64,000 bases of DNA from Falsiroseomonas ponticola (GTDB taxonomy: Bacteria > Pseudomonadota > Alphaproteobacteria > Acetobacterales > Acetobacteraceae): the NCBI RefSeq assembly GCF_016805305.1, contig NZ_JAERQN010000003.1:434001-498000 (forward strand), read 5' to 3'. The notes beneath the pieces were generated by a model. That model saw only the letters and a program-made list of their open reading frames with translations, made no database searches and was not told where the DNA came from. A program made the position numbers and the translations under genes. Below, one piece after another: positions 41,601 through 50,386 of this stretch; position 1 is the first letter of the stretch, and each line of letters starts with the position of its first letter.

Positions 41601-42122
41601 ATGGCCACCGAGCCGAAGACCGAATCCAAGCGCAACATCGCGCTGGTCGAGAATGCCGCGACGCAGGGCGCCGCGCAGACCAAGAAGATCATCGACAATG
41701 GCGCCACGACGGCGCGTGCCGCAATGGAGAAGGGCATGGAACAGGCGACGAAGACGGCCGAGGGTTTCTTCAAGGCCGCCGAGGAGGCCGCTGAGTTCGG
41801 CCGCGGCAACATCGAGGCCTTCACCAAGGCGACGCAGACCCTGACGGTCGGCTTCCAGGACCTCGGCAAGCAGTACTTCGCCGTGTCCCAGGCCCTGACG
41901 GACCATGCGCTGGAAAGCGCGAAGGCCCTGGCCGCCGTGAAGTCCCTGAAGGAAGCCGCTGACATCCAGGCCGCCTTCGCCAAGGCCTCCCTGGAGCGCA
42001 CGATGAGCGAGGCGACGAAGCTGCAGGAGGCCGCCTACCGCCTGGCCGAGCAGGCCTCCGCCCCGCTCGCCGCCCGCGTGACGCTGGCGGTCGAGAAGAT
42101 GGGCAAGCCCCTCGCGGCCTGA
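41601..42122 (+). CDS. Phasin family protein
   Basis: This 173-residue amphipathic all-helical protein coats polyhydroxyalkanoate granules. It has the phasin-2 pattern of long helices: GRGNIEAFTKATQTLTVGFQDLGKQYFAVSQ at about 75-105, and ADIQAAFAKASLERTMSEATKL nearer the end. GAGGAAG precedes the ATG. Two PhaR-like operators lie upstream and a large nested terminator hairpin follows, so it is a single-gene unit regulated with PHA storage. Confidence 0.93.
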   Translation: MATEPKTESKRNIALVENAATQGAAQTKKIIDNGATTARAAMEKGMEQATKTAEGFFKAAEEAAEFGRGNIEAFTKATQTLTVGFQDLGKQYFAVSQALTDHALESAKALAAVKSLKEAADIQAAFAKASLERTMSEATKLQEAAYRLAEQASAPLAARVTLAVEKMGKPLAA

Positions 42123-42169
42123 CGCCGGGATGGCGGGGGGTGGACACGCCCCCCTCCTTCGCCCCGAAT

Positions 42170-42233
42170 GGCCCGCCCGGTGCCCGCAACCTGTCCCCCC
42201 GGGGGCCAGGGCGGGCATCGCGGCGGGCCTTTT
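42170..42233 (+). terminator. Nested-stem rho-independent terminator after phasin
   Basis: The outer stem GGCCCGCC (42170-42177)/GGCGGGCC (42222-42229) encloses TGCCCGC (42181-42187)/GCGGGCA (42211-42217) and an inner CCTG/CAGG-type stem, and TTTT follows at 42230-42233. It is long for a terminator, but the stems stack in register. Confidence 0.75.
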
Positions 42234-42352
42234 GCGTTTCCGGACCGCCGATTACGGGCTAGGCTAACGCCCGGGAAACCCTGGCGGGGGTCTTCTGCGG
42301 GAGAATTTCGTCAAGCCCTTCACTCCCGGCCCCTCGCTCCGATATCCTAGGC

Positions 42353-42374
42353 AGGACGACGACAGGACGACGAC
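42353..42374. repeat. Two exact 11-bp direct repeats before clpS
   Basis: AGGACGACGAC occurs twice in succession (42353-42363 and 42364-42374), 39 bases before the clpS start. It could be a slippage product in the leader; no function is evident. Confidence 0.5.
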
Positions 42375-42413
42375 GGGGGGCGTTCACATCCCCGGCAGGC
42401 AACCAAGGCAGGC

Positions 42414-42755
42414 ATGAGCGACAGCGACAAGCGCCCAGGACAGGGCAATGGGGCGGAGGGGCCGACCACCGGCGTGGTGGTCAAGGCGCGGCCACGCACC
42501 CGCAAGCCCTCCATGTACAAGGTGCTGATGCTGAACGACGACTACACGCCGATGGAATTCGTCGTGCATGTCCTCGAACGCTTCTTCCAGAAGAGCCGGG
42601 AGGAGGCGACGCGCATCATGCTGCACGTCCACCGCCGCGGCGTCGGCGTCTGCGGCGTCTATACCTATGAAGTCGCCGAGACCAAGGTCACCCAGGTGAT
42701 GGACCTGGCAAGGCAGAACCAGCACCCGCTCCAGTGCACGATCGAAAAAGAATGA
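42414..42755 (+). CDS. clpS: ATP-dependent Clp protease adaptor ClpS
   Basis: This 113-residue adaptor binds N-degron substrates and delivers them to ClpAP. After a disordered N-terminus, it shows the core [27 protein letters not shown] (residues about 33-59) with the N-end-binding NDD-T-P-M motif, and [17 protein letters not shown]. Typical length. It is followed by clpA after 159 bases that hold two hairpins. Confidence 0.97.
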   Translation: MSDSDKRPGQGNGAEGPTTGVVVKARPRTRKPSMYKVLMLNDDYTPMEFVVHVLERFFQKSREEATRIMLHVHRRGVGVCGVYTYEVAETKVTQVMDLARQNQHPLQCTIEKE

Positions 42756-42761
42756 TCGGGA

Positions 42762-42812
42762 CGCCGCCTTCGCTCGGGCGGCGGATGGAAGGAAGGCCGG
42801 GCAAAACGGCCT
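42762..42812. other. Two hairpins in the clpS-clpA gap
   Basis: CGCCGCC (42762-42768)/GGCGGCG (42777-42783), then AGGCCG (42794-42799)/CGGCCT (42807-42812). Neither is followed by a T-run. They may mark an mRNA processing or attenuation site that sets the ClpS:ClpA ratio. Confidence 0.45.
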
Positions 42813-42914
42813 GCGGGGGACTGTCGCAAGCAAGAGGGAGCGACCACATTGAGGGCAACCCGCGCCGCGGCGTTCCGTTGAACGCCCAGGCCACCCGATA
42901 GGGAGCGTCAGACC

Positions 42915-45269
42915 ATGCTGTCCCGCAACCTCGAGCAGACGCTCCACCGCGCCCTCGGCCTCGCCAATGACCGCCGGCACGAATACGCGACTCTCGAACA
43001 CCTCCTCCTCGCCCTCGCCGACGATACCGATGCGGCCACCGTGCTGCGCGCCTGCGGGGTGGACAACGACAAGCTGAAGCGCGACCTGGCCGAGTTCCTG
43101 GACAAGGACCTGGCCGGGCTGGTGTCCGACCGCGCCGGCGATGCCAAGCCGACCGCCGGCTTCCAGCGCGTCGTGCAGCGCGCCGCCATCCATGTGCAGT
43201 CCTCCGGCCGGGACGAGGTGACGGGGGCCAACGTCCTCGTCGCCCTGTTCTCCGAGCGCGAGAGCCACGCGGTCTACTTCCTGCAGCTGCAGGACATGAC
43301 GCGGCTGGATGCGGTGAACTTCATCAGCCACGGCATCGCCAAGGCCCCCGGCCGCAGCACCAGCCGCCCCGTGCAGGGCACCCCCCAGACGCCGGAGGAG
43401 ACCCCGGAGAAGGAGGAGAAGCCCCAGCGCGGCAATGCGCCGCGCGGCCAGGACGCGCTGACCAACTACTGCGTGAACCTGAACAAGAAGGCGCAGGCGG
43501 GCAAGATCGACCCGCTGATCGGCCGCGACTCCGAGATCGAGCGCACGATCCAGATCCTCTGCCGCCGCACCAAGAACAACCCGCTGTATGTGGGCGACCC
43601 GGGGGTGGGCAAGACCGCGATCGCCGAGGGCCTGGCCAAGCGGATCATCGAGGGCGACGTGCCGGAGGTGCTGGCGAAGTCCACCATCTTCGCGCTGGAC
43701 ATGGGCAGCCTGCTCGCCGGCACCCGCTACCGCGGCGATTTCGAGGAGCGGCTGAAGGCCGTGGTGTCGGAGCTGGAGCAGCAGCCCGGCAGCATCCTCT
43801 TCATCGACGAGATCCACACCGTGATCGGCGCCGGCGCGACCAGCGGCGGGGCGATGGATGCGTCGAACTTGCTGAAGCCGGCGCTGGCCCAGGGCACGCT
43901 GCGCTGCATCGGCAGCACCACCTACAAGGAATACCGCCAGCACTTCGAGAAGGACCGCGCCTTGGTGCGGCGCTTCCAGAAGATCGACGTGAACGAGCCG
44001 ACGCTGGAGGATGCGGTCAAGATCCTCCAGGGCCTCAAGACGAACTACGAGAAGCACCACAAGGTCCGCTACACGCCGGAAGCCATCCGCGCCGCCGTGG
44101 AACTCTCCGCCAAGTACATCCATGACCGGAAGCTGCCGGACAAGGCGATCGACGTGATCGACGAGGTCGGCGCCTCCCGCATGCTGCTGCCGGAGAACAA
44201 GCGCCGGAAGACGGTGACGCTGAAGGATGTGGAGGAGATCGTCGCCAAGATCGCCCGCATCCCGCCCAAGACCGTCTCCAACGACGACAAGGAGACGCTG
44301 CGCACGCTGGAGCGGGACCTGAAGTCGATGGTCTTCGGCCAGGACAAGGCGATCGATGCGCTCTCCGCCGCCATCAAGCTGTCCCGCGCGGGGCTGCGGG
44401 ATGCGGAGAAGCCGATCGGCAACTACCTGTTCAGCGGCCCGACCGGCGTCGGCAAGACGGAAGTGGCGAAGCAGCTGTCCAAGACCTTGGGCATCGAGCT
44501 GATCCGCTTCGACATGTCCGAATACATGGAGCGCCACAGCGTCTCCCGCCTCATCGGCGCGCCGCCCGGCTATGTCGGCTTCGACCAGGGCGGCCTGCTG
44601 ACGGACAGCGTGGACCAGCACCCGCATTGCGTGCTCCTGCTCGATGAGATCGAGAAGGCGCACCAGGACCTCTACAACATCCTGCTGCAGGTGATGGACC
44701 ACGGGAAGCTGACGGACCACAACGGCAAGACCGTCGATTTCCGCAACGTCATCCTCATCATGACCACCAATGCCGGCGCCGCCGACATGGCGAAGCCGAC
44801 CATCGGCTTCGAGCGCACGCAGCGGCTCGGCGAGGATGAGGAAGCGATCAAGCGGATGTTCACGCCGGAATTCCGCAACCGCCTCGACGCCGTCATCCCC
44901 TTCTCGGGCCTGACGCCGGAGATCGTGGCCCGGGTCGTGGACAAGTTCGTCATGCAGCTGGAGGCGCAGCTCGCCGACCGCAACGTGACGATCGAGCTGT
45001 CCAGCGCCGCCCGCGAATGGCTGGCGGAGCGCGGCTACGAGCCGCTCTATGGCGCGCGGCCGCTGGCCCGCGTGATCCAGGAAGTGGTGAAGAAGCCGCT
45101 GGCCGAGGAGCTGCTCTTCGGCCGGCTGGTGAAGGGCGGTTCCGTGAAGGTCGGCCTGAAGGACGGCGCGCTGGTCTTCGACTATGTCGAGGCCGCGCCC
45201 CCCGCCCTGCCCAAGCCCGAGGACAGCGGCGACGGCGAGGCGGAGAAGGAGCCCGAGACGGCCGAATAG
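42915..45269 (+). CDS. clpA: ATP-dependent Clp protease ATP-binding subunit ClpA
   Basis: This 784-residue AAA+ unfoldase feeds substrates to ClpP. The N-domain (residues 1-150) carries two Clp repeats. D1 has Walker [14 protein letters not shown] near 227-239 and [13 protein letters not shown]2 has Walker [14 protein letters not shown] near 506-518 and [10 protein letters not shown]. The ClpP-docking loop KPTIGFER is present, so it should work with ClpP. There is no ClpB-type middle domain. AGGGAG lies before the ATG. A terminator follows 31 bases after its stop. Confidence 0.97.
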   Translation: MLSRNLEQTLHRALGLANDRRHEYATLEHLLLALADDTDAATVLRACGVDNDKLKRDLAEFLDKDLAGLVSDRAGDAKPTAGFQRVVQRAAIHVQSSGRDEVTGANVLVALFSERESHAVYFLQLQDMTRLDAVNFISHGIAKAPGRSTSRPVQGTPQTPEETPEKEEKPQRGNAPRGQDALTNYCVNLNKKAQAGKIDPLIGRDSEIERTIQILCRRTKNNPLYVGDPGVGKTAIAEGLAKRIIEGDVPEVLAKSTIFALDMGSLLAGTRYRGDFEERLKAVVSELEQQPGSILFIDEIHTVIGAGATSGGAMDASNLLKPALAQGTLRCIGSTTYKEYRQHFEKDRALVRRFQKIDVNEPTLEDAVKILQGLKTNYEKHHKVRYTPEAIRAAVELSAKYIHDRKLPDKAIDVIDEVGASRMLLPENKRRKTVTLKDVEEIVAKIARIPPKTVSNDDKETLRTLERDLKSMVFGQDKAIDALSAAIKLSRAGLRDAEKPIGNYLFSGPTGVGKTEVAKQLSKTLGIELIRFDMSEYMERHSVSRLIGAPPGYVGFDQGGLLTDSVDQHPHCVLLLDEIEKAHQDLYNILLQVMDHGKLTDHNGKTVDFRNVILIMTTNAGAADMAKPTIGFERTQRLGEDEEAIKRMFTPEFRNRLDAVIPFSGLTPEIVARVVDKFVMQLEAQLADRNVTIELSSAAREWLAERGYEPLYGARPLARVIQEVVKKPLAEELLFGRLVKGGSVKVGLKDGALVFDYVEAAPPALPKPEDSGDGEAEKEPETAE

Positions 45270-45299
45270 ATTCTCCGGGCTGCCGCGGTCATAGTTGCG

Positions 45300-45333
45300 A
45301 AGGCGTCTCCCGGGTGGCCGGGAGGCGCCTTTT
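45300..45333 (+). terminator. Rho-independent terminator of clpA
   Basis: AAGGCGTCTCCCGG (45300-45313) pairs with CCGGGAGGCGCCTT (45318-45331), with one T-G wobble and loop GTGG, followed by TTTT at 45330-45333. It separates clpA from the AhpD-like gene, whose ribosome site follows immediately. Confidence 0.85.
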
Positions 45334-45352
45334 GCGTGTGTGGGAGAGAGCG

Positions 45353-45712
45353 ATGACCACGGATACCCGGATCACGGACTGGGACGAGTACAGCGGGGCG
45401 CTGCGCGAGCGCGGCAAGGAACTGGGGCAGCTGCATCCGGAACTGATGAAGGGCTTCGGCGCGCTGAGCCGTGGTGCCTCCACGACGAAGCACATCGACG
45501 CCAAGACCCGGGAATTCATCGCGCTGGCCGTCGCCGTCACCACCCGCTGCCAGGGCTGCATCGACGCCCATGTCCGCAAGGCCAAGGCCGCCGGCGCGAC
45601 GAAGGAGGAGATCGCGGAGGCGCTGGGCGTCGCCGTGGCGCTGAACGCCGGCGCGGCGCTGACCTATTCGATGCATGTGCTGGATGCGATGGACGGGGCG
45701 GGGCAGGGCTGA
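45353..45712 (+). CDS. Carboxymuconolactone decarboxylase / AhpD-like family protein
   Basis: This 119-residue protein is of the CMD family. The redox-type motif TTRCQGCIDAHVRKAKAAGAT carries the two cysteines C-x-x-C and His typical of AhpD-like peroxidase partners. GGGAGAGAG precedes the ATG. It follows the clpA terminator and probably has its own promoter. It is likely involved in thiol-dependent peroxide defence, but the partner protein is not adjacent. Confidence 0.92.
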   Translation: MTTDTRITDWDEYSGALRERGKELGQLHPELMKGFGALSRGASTTKHIDAKTREFIALAVAVTTRCQGCIDAHVRKAKAAGATKEEIAEALGVAVALNAGAALTYSMHVLDAMDGAGQG

Positions 45713-45739
45713 CCCTGCCTGTGCTAGGATGAGCGTGCC

Positions 45740-46066
45740 ATGCCGACCATCCAGGACATCGACCGGGCGGAGGCCGCCCACCTCGCCGCCGCCCGGGCGC
45801 CGCTGATCGCGGCGCTGACGGCGGCCGCGCAGGGCAGGCCCTGGCACTACATCCTGTTTGGCTCGCTCGCCCGCGGCACCGCGCGGCGGGGGAGTGACGC
45901 GGATATTGCCATCGTGGGTGCGGGGCGCGATTGGGCGGCGGCGGAAAGCGCGGCCTACGACGCCTGCCGGGCGCTGCGGCTCAGGGGCGATGTGATGCTG
46001 TGGGAGGATCTGGCAGAGTTCATCCAGGAGGAGGCGCAGCGTGACGGAATTCCCTGCGGCGCCTGA
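45740..46066 (+). CDS. Nucleotidyltransferase-domain protein, MNT-type antitoxin
   Basis: This 108-residue minimal nucleotidyltransferase carries the exact GSX10DXD active-site motif: G41-S42 and D53-A54-D55 in LFGSLARGTARRGSDADIAI. Proteins of this class, such as MntA, modify the neighbouring HEPN toxin by adding AMP and thereby silence it. The last 26 bases overlap the start of the HEPN gene, a linkage characteristic of the toxin-antitoxin pair. Confidence 0.88.
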   Translation: MPTIQDIDRAEAAHLAAARAPLIAALTAAAQGRPWHYILFGSLARGTARRGSDADIAIVGAGRDWAAAESAAYDACRALRLRGDVMLWEDLAEFIQEEAQRDGIPCGA

Positions 46067-46535
46067 CCCGCGTTGGACACCGATCCAGCGCCTCCGCGAT
46101 GCCGCGCTCGATGATCTCGGACTCGCCATCTCGCTCTGGGATGGCCACTCGGCGGAGGGGCCGGTTCGCGGGCGGCGGATCGAGGAAAAGGCCATCCAGA
46201 AATGTCTCCAGGATGCCTATGCCAGCATCGAGCAGGCGATGCTGCGGATGCTGGCCTATGCCGGCGACCCGAAGCCTGTCGGCGGCAACTGGCACGAGGA
46301 CCTGCTGGTCATGGCGACAAACGCGTCGCGCGGCCGCCCGGCCTTCGCGCGCCACCTGCATGCGGAGCTGGATGAGCTCCGGCGCTTCAGGCATGTGGCG
46401 GTGCATGGCTATATCGGCTTCAAGCTGATGCGCGCCGCCCCCGCCGTGCATGCGGGGCGCCGCCTGCTGGCCGGGCTCCCCGCGGCCTTCGATGCCTTCG
46501 GCCGCGATTTCGGCCTGCTGCCGCCCTCAGCCTGA
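46041..46535 (+). CDS. HEPN-domain protein, probable RNase toxin
   Basis: This 164-residue all-helical HEPN protein has the catalytic motif R117-x4-H122-x-Y124 (RFRHVAVHGY) in its last third. In HEPN-MNT systems this motif cleaves RNA and is blocked by AMPylation by the MNT partner. GTG at 46041 follows GGAGGAG. It overlaps the MNT gene by 26 bases and ends nine bases into the convergent esterase gene. Defence against phage or a stress switch is plausible, but unproven here. Confidence 0.88.
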   Translation: MTEFPAAPDPRWTPIQRLRDAALDDLGLAISLWDGHSAEGPVRGRRIEEKAIQKCLQDAYASIEQAMLRMLAYAGDPKPVGGNWHEDLLVMATNASRGRPAFARHLHAELDELRRFRHVAVHGYIGFKLMRAAPAVHAGRRLLAGLPAAFDAFGRDFGLLPPSA

Positions 46536-47366
46536 GGGCTGCAGAAACCCCACCACCGCCTCGAACACCGGCGCCTTCGCCAGCCCCAGCGCGCGCACCG
46601 GCGCCGCCATGGCGGAGAGCACGCCGACATGCTCCACACCGGGATAGACCTGCAGCGTCACCGGCCGCCCCGCCGCGCGCAGGTCCCGCGCCAGGTCCAG
46701 CGCGTGGAAGGGCCCCACCACCCGGTCATCCGCCCCGTGCAGCAGCAGCATCGGCGGCGCGCCTGCCAGATCCTCCGCCCGCGCCACCGCCGCGATCCTT
46801 CCGCCGGGGGCATTGGCGAAGATGCTGATGGTCGGCTCCTCATCCGGCTGCCAGGCGATGGGGGCGGCCAGCAGCACGCCGCCGGCCAGCGCGGCGCGCG
46901 ATGATCCCGCCGCCGAAAGCCAGCGCGGATCGAGCGCGAGCGCGGCCGCGATGAAGCCGCCGGCGGAGTGGCCCATGACGAACAGCGGCTGCGCCGGCAT
47001 CTCCGCCCGCAGCCAGGCGACGGCGCGCGCGCCATCCTCCACGAAATCGGGCCAGCGCCCCTCGGGGAACAGCCGGTAATCTGGCACCGCCACGGCGATG
47101 CCCGCTGCGGCCAGCGTCCGGGCGAGGAAGGCGTAGTCGCCGCGCCCGCCGCTGGTCCAGCCGCCGCCATGGAAGAAGACCACCAGCGGCGTGCGATCCG
47201 TCACCGTTTCCGGCAGCACCAGATCCAGCCGGTGGCGGGGCAGGGGGCCATAGGCCAGGCCCTCCCGCATCACGCTGCCACCGCGTGGCGTGAGCACCCC
47301 CGCGATCCGCGCCGGCGAACAGGCGGCCGCCAGAAGCGGCAGCCCCAGCAGGAAGCGCCGCACCAT
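46527..47366 (-). CDS. Alpha/beta hydrolase, HSL-like carboxylesterase, possible lipoprotein
   Basis: This 279-residue esterase has an N-terminal hydrophobic signal with a possible lipobox (LLAAAC, C16), the oxyanion HGGGW motif (VVFFHGGGWTSGGRGDYA), the GHSAGG nucleophile, the acid HGADDRVV and His in PGVEHVGVL. It would act at the envelope on short-chain esters. Its ATG overlaps the ppk2 stop (TGATG). Convergent with the HEPN gene. Confidence 0.88.
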   Translation of the reverse strand: MVRRFLLGLPLLAAACSPARIAGVLTPRGGSVMREGLAYGPLPRHRLDLVLPETVTDRTPLVVFFHGGGWTSGGRGDYAFLARTLAAAGIAVAVPDYRLFPEGRWPDFVEDGARAVAWLRAEMPAQPLFVMGHSAGGFIAAALALDPRWLSAAGSSRAALAGGVLLAAPIAWQPDEEPTISIFANAPGGRIAAVARAEDLAGAPPMLLLHGADDRVVGPFHALDLARDLRAAGRPVTLQVYPGVEHVGVLSAMAAPVRALGLAKAPVFEAVVGFLQPSG

Positions 47367-48244
47367 CAGGGGCCGAGATCCTCCCGCGCCTGGGCCAGCG
47401 CCGCGCGCTGCGCCTCCGTCACCTGCGGGTAGTGCAGGCCGAGGCCCTCCATCGCGCGGCCGATGGCGGCGGCGACCACCAGGCGGGTGAACCACTTCCG
47501 GTCGGCCGGCACCACGTACCACGGCGCCTCCTTCGTCGCGGTGGCGCGGATCGCGCGCTCATAGGCGTCCTGGTAGGCGTCCCAGTGCCGGCGCTCCTGC
47601 ACATCCGCCGCGCTGAACTTCCAGTTCTTCTCCGGCTCCTCGATGCGGGACAGGAAGCGGCGCTTCTGCTCCTCCGGGCTCACATGCAGGAAGAACTTCA
47701 GCACCACCGTGCCCTGCCGGCCGAGATACCGCTCGAAGGCCGCGATATCCTCCAGCCGCTCCTCCCAGATCTTCTTGCCCACCAGGCGCGGCGGCAGCTT
47801 CTGGTGTTCCAGGATGGTGGGGTGGACGCGCGCCACCAGCACTTCCTCGTACCAGCTGCGATTGTGGATGCCGATCTGGCCGCGCGACGGCAGGGCGATG
47901 ACGTGGCGCCAGAGGAAGTCGTGGTCCAGCTCCGTCGAGGTCGGCGCCTTGAAGGACACGACATGGCAGCCCTGCGGGTTCACGCCGGAGAAGACGTGCT
48001 TGATGGCGCCATCCTTCCCCGCCGCGTCCATCGCCTGGAAGATGCAGAGCACCGACCAGCGATCCTGCGCGTAGAGCATGTCCTGGTGCGCCGACAGCGC
48101 ATCGACGCCCTGCTTCAGCAGCGCGGCCGCTTCCTCCTTCTTCAGGTCGAGCCCGCCAGTATCGGCGGGGTCGAAATCCTTCAGCCGGAACTTGCCGCCC
48201 TCGACCCGGTAGCGGGACAGCAGCTTCTCGATCCGCTTTTCCAA
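47366..48244 (-). CDS. ppk2: Polyphosphate kinase 2 family protein
   Basis: This 292-residue P-loop kinase uses polyphosphate to phosphorylate nucleotides. The Walker A region is FQAMDAAGKDGAIKH, followed by VNPQGCHVVSFKAPT, the lid NRSWYEEVLVARVHP, and LRFFLH-type strand VLKFFLHVSPEEQKRR. Its length suits a single-domain (class I or III) PPK2. It is transcribed with the downstream esterase through an overlapping stop/start. The nucleotide specificity is not predictable. Confidence 0.94.
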   Translation of the reverse strand: MEKRIEKLLSRYRVEGGKFRLKDFDPADTGGLDLKKEEAAALLKQGVDALSAHQDMLYAQDRWSVLCIFQAMDAAGKDGAIKHVFSGVNPQGCHVVSFKAPTSTELDHDFLWRHVIALPSRGQIGIHNRSWYEEVLVARVHPTILEHQKLPPRLVGKKIWEERLEDIAAFERYLGRQGTVVLKFFLHVSPEEQKRRFLSRIEEPEKNWKFSAADVQERRHWDAYQDAYERAIRATATKEAPWYVVPADRKWFTRLVVAAAIGRAMEGLGLHYPQVTEAQRAALAQAREDLGP

Positions 48245-48257
48245 CCGATCCCTCCCG

Positions 48258-49481
48258 TCATCCGCGGCGGCCGGGCAGCAGCATCCAGCCGAGCGTCAGC
48301 GCCTGCAACGCGACCGTCATGCCCAGCGCCCAGCCGTAACCGGCGGGGTCCCAGCCGCCCGTCGCAACGCGCGGCCAGAGGTCCAGGATCCAGCCGATGG
48401 CATTCTGCAGCAGGAAGACCAGGCCGAGCATGGAGGCGTTGATGGCCGTCGCGACCCGCCCCGCCAGTTCCGGCCCGAAGCGCTGCCCGATGGCGGCATA
48501 GCCGGAAGGCCCGGCGGAGGCCGAGAGCGCGAAGGTGAACCACAGCACCCCCAGCGTCACCGGATCGCGCCAGGGCAGGAGGATCAGCAGCAGCTGCACC
48601 ACGGCAATGACGCCCATGGCCACCAGCGGCACCAGCATCGGCCCCGCGCCGCGGCGCTGGAGGAAGGAGGCCGCCTGGCCGGTGGCGGCGCTGCCCACCA
48701 TCAGCCCCGCCGAATAGGCCATCAGCAGCACCGCCCGGACACCGTCATCCAGCAGCGCCACGTCCCGCAGCCAGGGCCCGGCCCAGAGGCCCTGGTAGGT
48801 GAAGTTGAGGGAGGAGAGCAGCGCCACGGCGGGCGCGAAGCGCAGGAAGGCGGGATGGGCGAAGATCTTCCCGAATTCCGCGATCTCCCGCCCGAAGGAC
48901 CGGCGGGGCGGCGGCGCGGCGCCCGGGCCGCGATCGGGCACGCTGGTCCAGATCCAGCCCGCGACGCCGAGCGTCAGCAGCGACAGCACGACGAAGACGC
49001 CGCGCCAGCCGATCTCCGGCACCAGCAGCGCCACGGGCACGGTGGCCGCGACGCTGCCGCAGGAGCCCACGAAGATGCCGAGCCCCGTCATCCCCGCCAC
49101 GCGGTCCTTCGGGTACCACTGGGTGTTGACCTTGAGCATGGCGATCAGCCCGGCGGAAACGCCGAGCCCCGTCACCGCCCGCCCGACCGCGAGCCAGGCC
49201 GGCCCCGGCGCCACGGCGCAGATCACGAAGCCGCAGGCCGCGACGCAGCCCAGCACCGTCTGCACGCGGCGCGAGCCCCAGAGATCGATGGCCAGCCCGA
49301 TCGGCAGCTGCGCCAGGCCGTAGCCCGCGAAGAACACCGCGGCCAGCAGGCCGAGTTCACTGGCGCTGAGGCCGAATTCCAGCGCCAGCAGCGGCCCCAC
49401 CGTCGCGATCATGGTCCGCGAGGCCTGGTTGACGAAATTCAGCCCGGCGAGCGGGAGGGTGAGCCGGGCGAACATGCGCAT
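48258..49481 (-). CDS. MFS transporter
   Basis: This 407-residue protein has twelve predicted membrane helices. The loop between helices 2 and 3 reads GLAIDLWGSRRVQTVLG, the classical major-facilitator signature. It is related to the sugar-phosphate/nitrate-type MFS branch. The ATG at 49481 gives MRMFARL; a second Met two residues later is also possible. It ends 13 bases before ppk2 on the same strand. No substrate can be inferred. Confidence 0.9.
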   Translation of the reverse strand: MRMFARLTLPLAGLNFVNQASRTMIATVGPLLALEFGLSASELGLLAAVFFAGYGLAQLPIGLAIDLWGSRRVQTVLGCVAACGFVICAVAPGPAWLAVGRAVTGLGVSAGLIAMLKVNTQWYPKDRVAGMTGLGIFVGSCGSVAATVPVALLVPEIGWRGVFVVLSLLTLGVAGWIWTSVPDRGPGAAPPPRRSFGREIAEFGKIFAHPAFLRFAPAVALLSSLNFTYQGLWAGPWLRDVALLDDGVRAVLLMAYSAGLMVGSAATGQAASFLQRRGAGPMLVPLVAMGVIAVVQLLLILLPWRDPVTLGVLWFTFALSASAGPSGYAAIGQRFGPELAGRVATAINASMLGLVFLLQNAIGWILDLWPRVATGGWDPAGYGWALGMTVALQALTLGWMLLPGRRG

Positions 49482-49508
49482 GGCGCGATGGTGGCACGGC
49501 TTGCGCCG

Positions 49509-50378
49509 CTACGGCAGCCGCATCCGGACCGAAACGGGGCAATGGTCCGACAGGCGGTCGCGATAGCTCCTGTCACGCTCCCCATAGGCGAGCACGGCCA
49601 GGCTGCGCGGCACCAGCCATTCCCGCGCCGGGCCGCCGATCAGCAGATGGTCGATGAAGGGCCGCCCGCCCCGGGAATCCGCCCAGCAGGGGGAGGAGAG
49701 GCCCTCGGTCGGCCGTGCCACCGGCGCCGCCTCCTCCACGATACGCAGGAAGTCGTCATTGCCGCCCATGCGGCGGTTGAAGTCGCCGAGGATGGCGAAG
49801 GCCATGCCCTCCCGCCGCCGCGCCTCCGCCCATTGGGCGATGATCTCCGCCTGGCGCTGCAGGCCCTGGCAATCGCGGGAGGCGTTGGCGCCGAAGGCAT
49901 CCTCCCGGCACCCGGCATCGAGATGGACGGAGAGGAGCCGGAGGCGCGTGCCGTTCGGCGCCTCCACGATGATGTCGGCGCCCCGCCGCAGGCTGCGCCG
50001 CGCCCCGGCGCGGAGGTCGAGCGCCGCAAGGTCCCGCTGCGGGATCATCCGCAGCGAACGCCGCACCGCGAAGCCGGGGCGCTGGACGTCGTCCTCGTCG
50101 GTCAGGTGGATGGCGTAGGTGGCGGGGTCGAAGACGCGCGCGGCGGCCTGTTCGCCATCGATCTCCTGGATCGCGACGACATCGGCGGCGAGCCGCTGGG
50201 CATAGCCGCGCAGCAGCGCGAAGTCGCCGGGTTCGCGGACGCGCATGTCGCGCGGCAGGTCGGGGTGGCCGGCGGGCTTCAGCGTCAGCCAGGCGATGTT
50301 CCAGGTGGCGAGCTTGATCTCCGTCTGCGCCGCGGCGGGGGGCGCGAGGAGGAGGAGCAGGATCAGCAGGATGCGCAT
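49509..50378 (-). CDS. Secreted endonuclease/exonuclease/phosphatase family protein
   Basis: This 289-residue protein has a signal peptide (residues 1-18, MRILLILLLLLAPPAAAQ) followed by the EEP metal-dependent fold: KLATWNIAWL, VVAIQEIDG (Glu), LSVHLDAGC, FAILGDFNRR and the final SDHCPVSVRM (Asp-His). This indicates a secreted nuclease or phosphodiesterase. It follows the nuclease-helicase gene by 8 bases on the same strand. Confidence 0.9.
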   Translation of the reverse strand: MRILLILLLLLAPPAAAQTEIKLATWNIAWLTLKPAGHPDLPRDMRVREPGDFALLRGYAQRLAADVVAIQEIDGEQAAARVFDPATYAIHLTDEDDVQRPGFAVRRSLRMIPQRDLAALDLRAGARRSLRRGADIIVEAPNGTRLRLLSVHLDAGCREDAFGANASRDCQGLQRQAEIIAQWAEARRREGMAFAILGDFNRRMGGNDDFLRIVEEAAPVARPTEGLSSPCWADSRGGRPFIDHLLIGGPAREWLVPRSLAVLAYGERDRSYRDRLSDHCPVSVRMRLP

Positions 50379-50386
50379 GGGGGCGG

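Noticed and set aside
46301-46330. Sigma-54 promoter, from a TGGCAC inside the HEPN gene
   Set aside because: No TGC element at the proper -12 spacing, and the location is within coding sequence.
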